A DNA stretch of 9,614 nucleotides from CAKSHP01 sp045590935 (GCA_045590935.1 JAZNSA010000031.1:1-9614), one strand, 5' to 3'. Positions 1 through 7,292 are shown, counted from the first letter of the stretch. Program-made: numbers and translations. The notes: a model not told the origin generated them from the sequence alone.

Positions 1-60
1 TTTTTGTTGTTTTTTTAATAAAAATGGTGTATAATAAGGAAAGAGGATGAAAAATATGTA

Positions 61-86
61 TAATACGGAGAAAAGTCTCCGTATTA
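61..86 (-). terminator. Hairpin over the stop codon of the SleB-like gene, probable terminator
   Basis: An 11-bp perfect stem (61-71 with 76-86) closes on a 4-base loop. The TAA stop codon of the minus-strand hydrolase gene (84-86) lies inside the stem. On the minus strand the stem is followed after a few bases by a run of five T, so it can act as an intrinsic terminator, though the T run is not directly adjacent. On the plus strand no T run follows, so one-way function is inferred. Confidence 0.55.
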
Positions 87-863
87 ATAATAAAAATCGT
101 GATTTCCTATTGATTTGTAAAAAGTTTTATTTTCTTTAATCCATGTACTCGTTGCTGTTTTTGGATTGAAAAAATATGTGCAGTTTTCTATAACATTAAA
201 ACCGTTTAATGCAAGCTTAGCTGCTATAATGCTTGTTTTTACAGGCTCGTCATATATTGTACCATTTATTGTTGGCTCATATTGAACAGCATAGTTTTTG
301 TCAAAAATAACTTTATATATGGTATTAGGAAAAGAAGGAGAGTTGACTCTGTTTAAAATGATGTTTCCAACTGCGATTTGCCCTTCCATAGGCTCTCCCC
401 TACTTTCTGCTGAAATAATTCTTGAAAGCCAATATATATGGTCGTATGAATATATATAATTAATTTTTTTTGGTGAAAGTGAAATATTATCATTATTAAT
501 TATTATTGAAAAATGTTTATTATCCCATTCAAAACTGATATTAAGTATATCTAATAATTCTCTTGCAGGAACAAACATAATATTGTTTTTTATTAGTGGC
601 TTACAAGAAAGATTATATTCTTTTTTATTGACTATGCATTTTAAACTGTCGTTTGTAAATGTTATAAAATTATTTAAGGTTGCACTTTTTGTTGTATTAT
701 CCCAGGTAATATTATATCCTAAAATATCGCTCATTTCTCTTATAGGGATATAAGTTTTGTTGTTTTTTATAAAAGCATACGAGGAATTAAAGCTTACATA
801 CGAATCATTAATAATAAAATCTACGATTGTTTCGTGTGCTTTTGTTTTAGTTATTACATTCAA
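84..863 (-). CDS. SleB/CwlJ-type cell wall hydrolase with two copper-amine-oxidase N-like repeats; start region disrupted by TGA
   Basis: Predicted secreted cell wall hydrolase of the SleB/CwlJ (Hydrolase_2) family, whose members act on peptidoglycan, often spore cortex. Residues 20-65 and 72-125 look like two copies of the copper amine oxidase N-terminal-like domain (YIPIREMSDILGY..WD and FVPARELLDIL..WD), a common wall- or surface-associated module not implying oxidase activity. Residues 143-259 are the hydrolase domain, with the AESRGEP motif holding the presumed catalytic Glu, then ILNRV, FPNTIY and a FNPKTATSTWI block. The open frame formally begins at TTG 863, which lacks a ribosome binding site. 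Read upstream in frame, codons 902-863 encode a lysine-rich start and hydrophobic core (KKILYAFVLFILFL) ending near TKA/HE, a good signal peptide. The ATG with a perfect ribosome binding site is at 908, but the next codon (905-903) is TGA. The gene could be a fresh pseudogene, a sequence error, or translated unusually. The gene is more A+T-rich than its neighbours. Confidence 0.8.
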   Translation of the reverse strand: MNVITKTKAHETIVDFIINDSYVSFNSSYAFIKNNKTYIPIREMSDILGYNITWDNTTKSATLNNFITFTNDSLKCIVNKKEYNLSCKPLIKNNIMFVPARELLDILNISFEWDNKHFSIIINNDNISLSPKKINYIYSYDHIYWLSRIISAESRGEPMEGQIAVGNIILNRVNSPSFPNTIYKVIFDKNYAVQYEPTINGTIYDEPVKTSIIAAKLALNGFNVIENCTYFFNPKTATSTWIKENKTFYKSIGNHDFYY

Positions 864-908
864 AAAAAGGATAAATAAAACAAAAGCATATAAAATTTTC
901 TTTCACAT

Positions 909-922
909 ACTAATACCTCCTT
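909..922 (-). promoter_or_regulatory. Strong ribosome binding site before ATG-TGA of the SleB-like gene
   Basis: AAGGAGG on the minus strand (922-916), 7 bases before ATG 908, is a full Shine-Dalgarno match with ideal spacing. The ATG is in frame with the signal peptide and hydrolase but is followed by TGA. A GTG at 906 overlaps this ATG at a usable spacing of 9 bases, but it is in another frame that closes after 19 codons. The site shows where translation is meant to begin and makes the TTG at 863 an unlikely natural start. Confidence 0.7.
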
Positions 923-932
923 GTATATAAAT

Positions 933-961
933 ATTATAATATATTATTTTTATATATTCAA
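933..961 (-). promoter_or_regulatory. Probable sigma-A promoter of the SleB-like gene
   Basis: The minus strand reads TTGAAT (961-956), a 17-base spacer, then TATAAT (938-933). Transcription would begin near 926, just before the ribosome binding site, giving a short leader. The stretch is almost pure A+T, so chance matches are easy, but spacing and position fit. No WalR-type box (TGTWAH, 5 bases, TGTWAH) was found nearby. Confidence 0.45.
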
Positions 962-1018
962 TGATATATATTTGGAAAAAAAGGAAAACAAAACAGTAAA
1001 AAAGAAAGGATTGATATT

Positions 1019-1720
1019 ATGGGAAAGTTTGTTTTAATTGTTGATGACGAAAAGCCTATAGTAGAAATATTAAAGTATAATTTGTCAAAGGAAGGGTATG
1101 AAACAATTGAGGCATACGACGGTGAAACCGCACTTAAATATGCACTTGAAAAAAAGCCTGATATTATTTTATTAGACGTTATGCTTCCTGTTATGGATGG
1201 TTTTGAGGTATGTAAAAAGGTAAGAGAAAAGCTTAGTATTCCTATACTGATGCTTACTGCACGTGAGGAAGAGGTAGATAAGGTATTGGGACTTGAGCTT
1301 GGGGCTGATGATTACATAACAAAGCCTTTCTCTCCGAGGGAATTAATGGCAAGAGTTAAGGCTAATTTAAGAAGGACAGTTGTAGATTCAAGCAAGGAAA
1401 CGGAAGATGAGTCCAATATTGTAAAAAGAGGAAGAATAGTTCTTAATCTGGATAGATATGAGGTTAAAAGAGATGGGGAAGTTGTTGATTTAACGCTTAG
1501 AGAATTTGAGCTTTTAAAATTTCTTGCTCTTCAGCCTGAAAAGGTATTTACAAGAGAAATGCTTCTTGAAAAGGTTTGGGATTATGATTTTTACGGGGAT
1601 TTGAGAACGGTTGATGTTACTGTAAGAAGGCTTCGTGAAAAAATTGAGGATGACCCGGGAGCACCTAATTTTGTTGTAACAAAAAGAGGCGTGGGTTATT
1701 ATTTTAATAAGGATAACTAA
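1019..1720 (+). CDS. walR: OmpR/PhoB-family response regulator, WalR (YycF/VicR) type
   Basis: DNA-binding response regulator of a two-component system, phosphorylated by the kinase encoded next. The receiver domain (about 3-118) has the acidic pocket D9-D10, the phosphoacceptor D53 in LLDVMLP, T80 and K102 (KPF). The C-terminal winged helix (about 135-231) carries LTLREFELLKFLA, RTVDVTVRRLREKIEDD and the closing TKRGVGYYF hairpin, close to the WalR subfamily pattern. Length (233 residues) is normal. The ATG has AAAGGA 8 bases upstream. The gene is divergent from the SleB-like hydrolase, and no convincing own promoter was found in the very A+T-rich gap. WalR of Bacillus and relatives controls wall hydrolases, so the neighbour is a plausible target (inference). 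A PhoP/PhoB-like regulator is the main alternative, as these subfamilies are hard to separate without a tree. Confidence 0.85.
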   Translation: MGKFVLIVDDEKPIVEILKYNLSKEGYETIEAYDGETALKYALEKKPDIILLDVMLPVMDGFEVCKKVREKLSIPILMLTAREEEVDKVLGLELGADDYITKPFSPRELMARVKANLRRTVVDSSKETEDESNIVKRGRIVLNLDRYEVKRDGEVVDLTLREFELLKFLALQPEKVFTREMLLEKVWDYDFYGDLRTVDVTVRRLREKIEDDPGAPNFVVTKRGVGYYFNKDN

Positions 1721-1746
1721 AATAATTAATTTTAAGGTGAAAATTT

Positions 1747-3537
1747 ATGTTTAAACAGCGCCTTCATATAAAGATAGTAACTTTATTTGTGTTGCTTGCT
1801 TTATCTATTATATTAATAGCCGGAACTTTTCTTATTGCGGAAATTGGCGATTTTTATTCTAAAAAATTTGCCGATGAAATGAATGATGTTTTTAATGACT
1901 CTCAAATAAGAAAGGAGCTTTCTTCTGTTTGCGAGGCAGAGAACAGCAAAGAAAGGCTTGTAGAAATTGTTGAAGCTTTTTCGGGTGCAGGAAGGCTTGG
2001 AATTAATAAGAACAGAAATTATTATATTCTTGACGGAAAAACCGCAAATTGCTTTGAAAGCTCGGAGATAAATTACAGCAACAATATAAAAACTGAAAAT
2101 ATTATAAAGGCTATGAGTGGCGAAATAGGCGATTTATCAAAAAACAGCTCTTATGGTATGGATTATGCATACCCTGTTAAGAATAATGAGGGAAAAGTTG
2201 AATATATAGTATACATAAACGATAACAAAACAGAGGTTGGAGATATTATTGAAAATATATTTTTTATTCTGTTGCAGGTTATGGGATGGTGTGTACTTAT
2301 TTCATTAGTTTTAGGATACTTTATATCAAAGACTATAACAAACCCTATAACAAGCCTTACGAAAAAGGCTGAGAAGCTTGCAATGGGTGAAAAACCGAGC
2401 AATGAGAATTCTAAAAAGTCGAATGACGAAATTGGAATTCTTGCGGATACATTTAATTCTATGTCGTCGGAGCTTTTTAATACTTTAGACCAGATAAGAA
2501 ATGAAAAAATAAAAATGGAAACTATTCTTTCTAATTTGACAGATGGGGTTATTGCGTTTGACCTTGATGGAAAGGTTATGCATATAAACGAAGAAGCAAA
2601 AAAGATGTTTTCTATAGTAGACCCGAATATTATTGAATTTGATATGTTTTTTAAAGATTTAGAGGTTAATATTCGTTTTGGGGATATTATTTATCTTAAA
2701 ATAAATAATGTTGAAGAAAGAATTATTTATTTTAATAATAAGATTTTGATGGCATATTTTGTTTCTTTTAAAACGAGAGATGATAGCGGAAAGGAAAAAA
2801 TTGGTGGAGTTGTTGTTGCTGTTCAGAATATAACAAAGCAGCAAAAGCTTGATGAATCAAGACGTGAGTTTGTTGCAAATGTTTCGCATGAGCTGAGAAC
2901 GCCGCTAACAACTATTAAATCGTATACAGAAACGATGATTGACGGAATGGAAGATAAGGAGTCTATGGAATACAAGTTTTTGGGTGTTATTAATTCCGAG
3001 ATAGACAGAATGACTCGTATTGTTAAAGATTTATTGACTCTTTCAAAGCTGGACCATAGTGAAACTATAAAGAAGGATGTTTTCAATATAAGAAAAGTGA
3101 TTGGCGGAATTGTTGATAAAATGAAAATAACCGCAAATAAAAATAATTTGACAATCAACTATTCTTCTACAACAGAAATTCCTGATTTTATTGGTGATAA
3201 GGATAAAATTGAGAGAGTTATAATAAATATAATATCAAACTCAATAAAATATACGCCGCCGGGTGGCAGGATTGATGTGTATTCAGGATGCGTGTATAAT
3301 GAAATTTATATAAAAATTAAAGATACAGGAATAGGAATACCAAAAAAAGATATTTCTCGTATATTTGAAAGGTTTTATCGTGTTGACAAAGCAAGAACCA
3401 GGCAGATGGGCGGAACGGGTTTAGGCCTGGCAATAGCAAAGGAAATAATAGAAAAGCATAATGGAAATATTAAAATTATTTCAGAGCCTGATGTAGGAAC
3501 GGAAGTTGTTATAACGTTGCCCGTTAAGGTATATTGA
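1747..3537 (+). CDS. walK: Membrane sensor histidine kinase, WalK (YycG/VicK) type
   Basis: Sensor kinase partner of the upstream regulator, 26 bases downstream in the same operon with AAGGTGA before the ATG. Domains in order: transmembrane helix about 10-31; extracytoplasmic sensor region about 32-170; second helix about 171-192; HAMP linker to about 245; a PAS domain about 256-365 (GVIAFDLDGKVMHINEEA); HisKA with the phosphoacceptor H381 in NVSHELRTPLTT; and the ATPase domain with N-box N494/N498, G1 DTGIGIP (526-532) and G2 GGTGLGL (555-561). All catalytic motifs are intact. The helix-sensor-helix-HAMP-PAS-HisKA-ATPase order is the WalK architecture, although PhoR-type kinases share it. 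It would autophosphorylate and pass phosphate to D53 of the regulator. No walH, walI or walJ follows; the unit ends at the inverted repeat 3561-3606. It ends with TGA, used as a true stop. Confidence 0.85.
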   Translation: MFKQRLHIKIVTLFVLLALSIILIAGTFLIAEIGDFYSKKFADEMNDVFNDSQIRKELSSVCEAENSKERLVEIVEAFSGAGRLGINKNRNYYILDGKTANCFESSEINYSNNIKTENIIKAMSGEIGDLSKNSSYGMDYAYPVKNNEGKVEYIVYINDNKTEVGDIIENIFFILLQVMGWCVLISLVLGYFISKTITNPITSLTKKAEKLAMGEKPSNENSKKSNDEIGILADTFNSMSSELFNTLDQIRNEKIKMETILSNLTDGVIAFDLDGKVMHINEEAKKMFSIVDPNIIEFDMFFKDLEVNIRFGDIIYLKINNVEERIIYFNNKILMAYFVSFKTRDDSGKEKIGGVVVAVQNITKQQKLDESRREFVANVSHELRTPLTTIKSYTETMIDGMEDKESMEYKFLGVINSEIDRMTRIVKDLLTLSKLDHSETIKKDVFNIRKVIGGIVDKMKITANKNNLTINYSSTTEIPDFIGDKDKIERVIINIISNSIKYTPPGGRIDVYSGCVYNEIYIKIKDTGIGIPKKDISRIFERFYRVDKARTRQMGGTGLGLAIAKEIIEKHNGNIKIISEPDVGTEVVITLPVKVY

Positions 3538-3560
3538 GAAAAAAATAAAATATGTTTTTT

Positions 3561-3606
3561 TAGTCAAAACGCCGATGTGAAAATTTTCGCATCGGCGTTT
3601 TGACTA
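3561..3606. terminator. Bidirectional terminator between convergent walK and serS
   Basis: A 46-base inverted repeat, symmetrical except for one T/G mismatch pair (3578 with 3589), fills the gap between the convergent walK and serS. The stable core is CGCCGATG paired with CATCGGCG. A run of T's follows the core on either strand (GTTTTG), with a matching A run before it. It can terminate both transcripts. The distances are 23 bases from the walK stop and 40 from the serS stop. Confidence 0.85.
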
Positions 3607-3646
3607 CATACAAATAAATTATTTCGTATTTATTTTCAATTTTAAA

Positions 3647-4921
3647 TTATTTTTCTATTTTTTCTGCCCCACCCATATAAGGAACTAAAACTTCAGGAAT
3701 TGTTACGCTTCCGTCGTCATTTTGATAGTTCTCAAGAATAGCCGCAACTGTTCTTCCTATTGCTACACCACTACCGTTTAGTGTATGAACAAATTGAGCT
3801 TTGTCCTTAGGATTATCCTTAAACTTAATATTTGCACGACGAGCCTGATAATCTTCAAAATTTGAACAAGAAGAAATTTCAACATATCTTCCGTAGCTTG
3901 GCATCCAAACCTCTATATCATAAGTCATTGCGGAACTAAAGCCTAAATCTCCTGCGCAAAGACGAACAACACGATATGGCAATCCCAACAATTGCAAAAC
4001 TTTTTCGGCATTTCTTGTTAAATCTTCTAATTGTTCATAGCTATCCTCGGGACGACTGAATTTAACAAGCTCAACCTTATTAAACTGATGCTGACGAATA
4101 AGACCTCTTGTATCTCTGCCCGCACTTCCTGCCTCTGCTCTGAAGCAAGCAGAATATGCAACGTGGCGGATTGGAAGCTTAGAGCCGTCAAGTATGTCTT
4201 GTCTGTACATATTTGTAACAGGCACTTCAGCTGTTGGAATTAAGAAGTAATCGTTGTTAGCAACTCTGAAAGCATCTTCTTCAAACTTTGGTAACTGACC
4301 TGTGCCTGTCATTGAATCGCGATTTACCATAAAAGGCGTTAATACTTCTGTATAGCCGCTTTGAGTTGTATGAGTATCTAAAAAAAAGTTGATTATAGAC
4401 CTTTCAAGCCTTGCGCCTGCGCCCTTGTAAACAGTAAATCTTGCGCCTGATATTTTGGCAGCTGTTGCAAAATCAAGAATGCCTAAATTTTCACCAATAT
4501 CCCAATGAGCCTTTGGCTCAAATTCAAACTCTCTTGGTGTACCGAATTTTCTTATTTCTTCATTTGCTGTATCATCTAAGCCGTCAGGAACCTTTTCATT
4601 AGGTATATTAGGAATACTTAAAACCATTTGCTGAATTTTTGCATCTATTTCAGAAACCTTTGCATCAAGGTCCTTGATTTTATTGGAAATTTCTTTCATT
4701 TCAGCAAAGATATCAGATGTATCAATTCCTTCCTTTTTTAAAGCAGGAATTTTTTTACTGTCTTCATTTTGTTTGGCCTTTAAGCCCTCAACCTCGAAAA
4801 TAATTTCTCTACGTTCTTTATCTAAATCAAGAAGCGGCGAAATGTCAAGGTTTGAATGGCGCCTTTTCAAAGCAGCTCTAATCAAATCAGGATTTGAACG
4901 TATTAATTTAATGTCTAACAT
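3647..4921 (-). CDS. serS: Serine-tRNA ligase (seryl-tRNA synthetase)
   Basis: Class II cytoplasmic synthetase that activates serine with ATP and charges tRNA-Ser (and tRNA-Sec where present). The N-terminal helical arm (about 33-103) is the coiled coil that grips the long variable arm of tRNA-Ser. The catalytic domain has the serine-binding TAE (about 230-232), motif 2 with CFRAEAGSAGRDTRG then RQHQF (about 259-280), and motif 3 GSGVAIGRTVAAILEN (about 383-398). The start was chosen at ATG 4921, giving MLDIKLIRSNPD and 424 residues. An ATG lies two codons upstream at 4927, but GGGAGG (4935-4930) is only 2 bases from it and 8 from 4921, and family members begin MLD. There is no room for a T-box leader in the 49-base gap before it, so it is probably expressed with the upstream gene. 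It ends at the shared terminator with walK. Confidence 0.97.
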   Translation of the reverse strand: MLDIKLIRSNPDLIRAALKRRHSNLDISPLLDLDKERREIIFEVEGLKAKQNEDSKKIPALKKEGIDTSDIFAEMKEISNKIKDLDAKVSEIDAKIQQMVLSIPNIPNEKVPDGLDDTANEEIRKFGTPREFEFEPKAHWDIGENLGILDFATAAKISGARFTVYKGAGARLERSIINFFLDTHTTQSGYTEVLTPFMVNRDSMTGTGQLPKFEEDAFRVANNDYFLIPTAEVPVTNMYRQDILDGSKLPIRHVAYSACFRAEAGSAGRDTRGLIRQHQFNKVELVKFSRPEDSYEQLEDLTRNAEKVLQLLGLPYRVVRLCAGDLGFSSAMTYDIEVWMPSYGRYVEISSCSNFEDYQARRANIKFKDNPKDKAQFVHTLNGSGVAIGRTVAAILENYQNDDGSVTIPEVLVPYMGGAEKIEK

Positions 4922-4970
4922 TTGCATTTCCTCCCTTTATTATAAAGTATAAATATATAAAATAAATTTA

Positions 4971-5417
4971 TTATAATTTGTTTGCCATATCATAGAATCC
5001 CGGCAATATAGAGTCAAGCTCTTCTTTTGAAAATTCCTTGATTTGCTCTCTTACGGATTCAAAATCATTTTTTATATAGGCATTAATCAAATTATATAAT
5101 TTTTTGTTTGATGCATCCAAAAAAGCTTTGTCATTTTTTAGTGTTTCATATTCTGAAGAAAGAGTGTTGTAAGAATTTATTAATTCTGTTAATTCGTTTT
5201 GCTTTTTTGTTAGTGCATTAGTTAAATCTATATTTTCTTGATTAAGTTGATTTATTCTATCCGTCGTGTTTTGAGTAAGAGTATCTAACAATTGTAAATT
5301 GTTGCTTTCCGGTACGAGCTTCCATTGCATAATAGTTGTTAAAACTATCAAAGCTAATGCAATAACAAACAAAAAGCACGCATATACCCACATTTGTTTA
5401 GTGTTTTTATTTTTCAT
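4971..5417 (-). CDS. Unrecognised single-pass membrane protein with a cytoplasmic-type coiled coil
   Basis: A 148-residue protein whose family I do not recognise. After a basic start (MKNKNTKQ) comes one hydrophobic helix, about 9-30, then a 45-110 stretch rich in N, Q, L, E and K with heptad-like spacing, predicted as coiled coil (for example INQLNQENIDLTNAL and ELINSYNTLSSEYETLK). The end (about 112-148) is a charged helix followed by SILPGFYDMANKL. The basic N-terminus followed by a helix fits either a membrane anchor or an uncleaved signal; topology is unresolved. AAAGGA lies about 9 bases before the ATG. It sits between parB and serS on the same strand, the position that often holds other small membrane proteins near spo0J in clostridia, but I see no DUF4446 motif. 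A link to segregation or division is only suggested by position. Confidence 0.7.
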   Translation of the reverse strand: MKNKNTKQMWVYACFLFVIALALIVLTTIMQWKLVPESNNLQLLDTLTQNTTDRINQLNQENIDLTNALTKKQNELTELINSYNTLSSEYETLKNDKAFLDASNKKLYNLINAYIKNDFESVREQIKEFSKEELDSILPGFYDMANKL

Positions 5418-5457
5418 AGTACTTATTCCTTTCGTAAAAAATCATAAAACTAACATT

Positions 5458-5479
5458 GCTCTAAAACCGCTCTAAAACG
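5458..5479 (-). repeat. Two tandem copies of an 11-base unit in the leader of the coiled-coil protein gene
   Basis: GCTCTAAAAC occurs at 5458-5467 and again at 5469-5478 (plus strand), making two tandem 11-base units that differ only in the last base. They lie about 40 bases before the ATG at 5417, in the 188-base gap after parB. With two copies and no spacers it is not a CRISPR array. It may be a chance duplication or a pair of protein-binding half sites one helical turn apart; nothing in the sequence decides this. Confidence 0.6.
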
Positions 5480-5511
5480 CCCTGTATTAAAAAAACAGCT
5501 TGAAATATGGA

Positions 5512-5539
5512 ATTATATTAATTTTTGTTTTATTTTGAA
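5512..5539 (-). promoter_or_regulatory. Possible promoter of the coiled-coil protein gene
   Basis: The minus strand has TTCAAA (5539-5534), a 16-base spacer and TATAAT (5517-5512). It would give a leader of about 90 bases containing the tandem repeat. The -35 match is weak (four of six) and the region is A+T-rich. It would allow serS and this gene to be transcribed apart from parAB; no hairpin terminator is evident after parB. Confidence 0.3.
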
Positions 5540-5605
5540 TACAAAGAGGGCATTTTTGTGAGATTTTTGGAAAAAATTGTAAAATATACAAAATAAAAGA
5601 TATGT

Positions 5606-6487
5606 CTACATTTTTAAAATCCTTAACAATCTTTCAAAATCATCCAAGCCGTAATATTCAATTTCAATTTTTCCTTTTTTTTCTCCGTTGGAAATTTTAA
5701 CCTTTGTTCCAAGCTGAGAAGAGAGGCGTGATTGAATTTCTTTTAGCTGAAGCTCAAACGCAAGATTTTTTGTTTCTTTTTTTTCTTGCTTTTGAGGTGT
5801 ATTTAAATTTTTAGCCGCATTTTCTGCTTGTCTTACACTTAAATCATTTTTAATTATAAAATTCGCAAGCTCAAGCTGCTTGTCCGCTTCAACGGATAAA
5901 ACAGCACGAGCGTGTCCGCTTGAGAGTTTACCTTCGATGACGAACTGCTGTATCTCATCTTGCAGACTTAAAAGCCTTAAAGAGTTTGCAATTGAGCTTC
6001 TGCTTTTGCCAACGCTTGTTGAAATATTCTCTTGAGTTAAAGAATAATCATCAATAAGCGTTTTATAGCCCATTGCTTCTTCTATTGGGTTTAAATCTTC
6101 CCTTTGAAGATTTTCTATAAGAGCAACTTCCGCAGTTTTAAGCTCGTCATACGAGCGTATAATTGCAGGTATTTCCTTTAATCCTGCAAGTCTGCTCGCT
6201 CTCCAACGCCTTTCACCTGCTATAATTTGATAATAATTATTTTTTGTTTCCCTGACTATAATAGGTTGAATTACGCCATGATTTTTTATTGATTCGCTTA
6301 ATACTTTAAGCTTTTCTTCGTCAAAGCTTTTTCTGGGTTGTTCTTTGTTTGGCTCAACCTTTGATATTTTAAGCATAACAACTGCATCGGACTGAATTTC
6401 TGCCTTAGCTTCTACAGTTTCAAAGACCTTTTCGCTGCCACTATCAAAAAGTGCATCTAATCCTTTGCCCAGACCCTTTTTCGCCAT
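5606..6487 (-). CDS. parB: ParB/Spo0J chromosome-partitioning protein (CTP-dependent parS clamp)
   Basis: ParB binds parS, loads as a CTP-gated sliding clamp and spreads along DNA to form the partition complex, recruiting SMC and stimulating ParA. The N-terminus carries the ParA-contacting GLGKGLDALF (5-14). The CTP-binding N-domain (about 36-130) has EQPRKSF, GVIQP (71-75), GERRWRA (91-97) and ENLQRE (125-130). The helix-turn-helix parS-binding region spans about 149-175 (LTQENISTSVGKSRSSIANS). A lysine-rich linker (about 220-240) leads to the C-terminal dimerisation domain ending in a leucine-rich helix (DDFERLLRIL). The 293-residue length is typical of the chromosomal type. Its ATG lies 2 bases after the parA stop, with AAGGAG inside the parA end, so the two are translationally coupled. 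Its target is present in this window, at 7405 and 7450. Confidence 0.97.
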   Translation of the reverse strand: MAKKGLGKGLDALFDSGSEKVFETVEAKAEIQSDAVVMLKISKVEPNKEQPRKSFDEEKLKVLSESIKNHGVIQPIIVRETKNNYYQIIAGERRWRASRLAGLKEIPAIIRSYDELKTAEVALIENLQREDLNPIEEAMGYKTLIDDYSLTQENISTSVGKSRSSIANSLRLLSLQDEIQQFVIEGKLSSGHARAVLSVEADKQLELANFIIKNDLSVRQAENAAKNLNTPQKQEKKETKNLAFELQLKEIQSRLSSQLGTKVKISNGEKKGKIEIEYYGLDDFERLLRILKM

Positions 6488-6489
6488 TA

Positions 6490-7263
6490 TTATTCAACTC
6501 CTTGATTTTGTGATATAACTTCGTTTGCTAGTGCAATATACGCATCAGCACCCTTAGATGTAATATCATAAGACAATATTGATTCGCCAAAGCTTGGCGC
6601 CTCGCTTAGCCTTACATTTCTTGGTATTGCCGTTGCATAGAGCTTATTTGGAAAATATTTTTTAAGCTCATCAAGAACTTGTATTGCAAGATTTGTTCTT
6701 GAGTCATACATAGTTGCTAAAACTCCTTCGAGCGCCAATGATGGATTTATTGCTTTTTTAACCTGTTTAATTGTGTTCGTTAATTGAGAAAGACCTTCTA
6801 AAGCATAGTATTCGCATTGTATCGGAATTAAAACGGAATCAGCCGCAGCAAATGCGTTGAGCGTTATAAGACCGAGCGACGGCGGACAGTCTATAATTAT
6901 AAAATCATACTTGTCCTTTACTTTTGAAAGTGTATTTTTTAGCCTGTTATCTCTATCTTTCACAGAAACAAGCTCAATTTCGGCGCCTGCAAGAGAAATA
7001 TTTGAGGGCAAACAATCTAAATTAGGTTGCGTTGTTGAAACTATTGCCTCGGTTGCGGGCGTTTCGTTTATTATGCAATCATATATAGATGTATTAACTT
7101 CTCGCCTATTTACACCTATTCCGCTTGATGCATTTCCCTGAGGGTCAGCATCTACCAAAAGTGTTTTCTTTTTCTTATATGCAAGAGAAGCTGATAAATT
7201 TATTGAGGTTGTTGTTTTTCCAACCCCGCCTTTTTGATTAACAACAGCAATAATTTTGCCCAC
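6490..7263 (-). CDS. parA: ParA/Soj chromosome-partitioning ATPase
   Basis: ParA-family ATPase that dimerises on ATP, binds DNA nonspecifically and is stimulated by the ParB N-terminus. In Bacillus, Soj also acts on DnaA. The deviant Walker A KGGVGKTT (11-18) has the signature lysine K11. DADPQGN (38-44) and Walker B FIIIDCPP (D125) are present, and the family motifs IPIQCEYYALEGL and ATAIPRNVRLSEAPSFG follow. The protein is a typical 257-residue chromosomal ParA with no N-terminal helix-turn-helix, unlike many plasmid ParAs. The start is GTG (7263-7261), with AAGGGG (7277-7272) 8 bases before it. It heads the parA-parB unit. Its likely promoter is at 7332-7360, and the parS sites sit just upstream of that, so ParB spreading could influence expression (inference). 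Confidence 0.97.
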   Translation of the reverse strand: MGKIIAVVNQKGGVGKTTTSINLSASLAYKKKKTLLVDADPQGNASSGIGVNRREVNTSIYDCIINETPATEAIVSTTQPNLDCLPSNISLAGAEIELVSVKDRDNRLKNTLSKVKDKYDFIIIDCPPSLGLITLNAFAAADSVLIPIQCEYYALEGLSQLTNTIKQVKKAINPSLALEGVLATMYDSRTNLAIQVLDELKKYFPNKLYATAIPRNVRLSEAPSFGESILSYDITSKGADAYIALANEVISQNQGVE

Positions 7264-7292
7264 TATATTATCCCCTTAATCATTATAGAATT

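Noticed and set aside
7..139. Plus-strand TTGTTT-17-TATAAT (7-35) followed by a 30-codon frame at 47-139 with AAGGA upstream.
   Set aside because: The -10 runs straight into the AAGGA, so a transcript from it would lack the ribosome binding site. The frame is antisense to the hydrolase gene, and such matches are common in A+T-rich DNA.
84..922. TGA read as tryptophan or another amino acid (altered code) to explain ATG-TGA.
   Set aside because: walK and rpoC both end in TGA at the expected family length, and tryptophan codons seen here are TGG. No selenocysteine signal was recognised, and position 2 of a signal peptide is an implausible site.
909..1018. Very A+T-rich divergent gap considered as an origin or WalR operator.
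   Set aside because: No DnaA box (TTATCCACA) and no TGTWAH-N5-TGTWAH pair were found, only the hydrolase promoter.
2163..3158. Minus-strand open frames inside walK (and similar ones opposite serS, parA and rpoC).
   Set aside because: They are shadows of well-supported genes, with no ribosome binding sites or recognisable domains.
4922..4970. T-box riboswitch ahead of serS.
   Set aside because: The gap is only 49 bases, far too short for a T-box leader with its terminator.
5458..5479. GTTTTAGAGC (minus strand), resembling the start of a type II CRISPR repeat.
   Set aside because: There are only two 11-base tandem copies, with no spacers, no full-length repeat and no cas genes.
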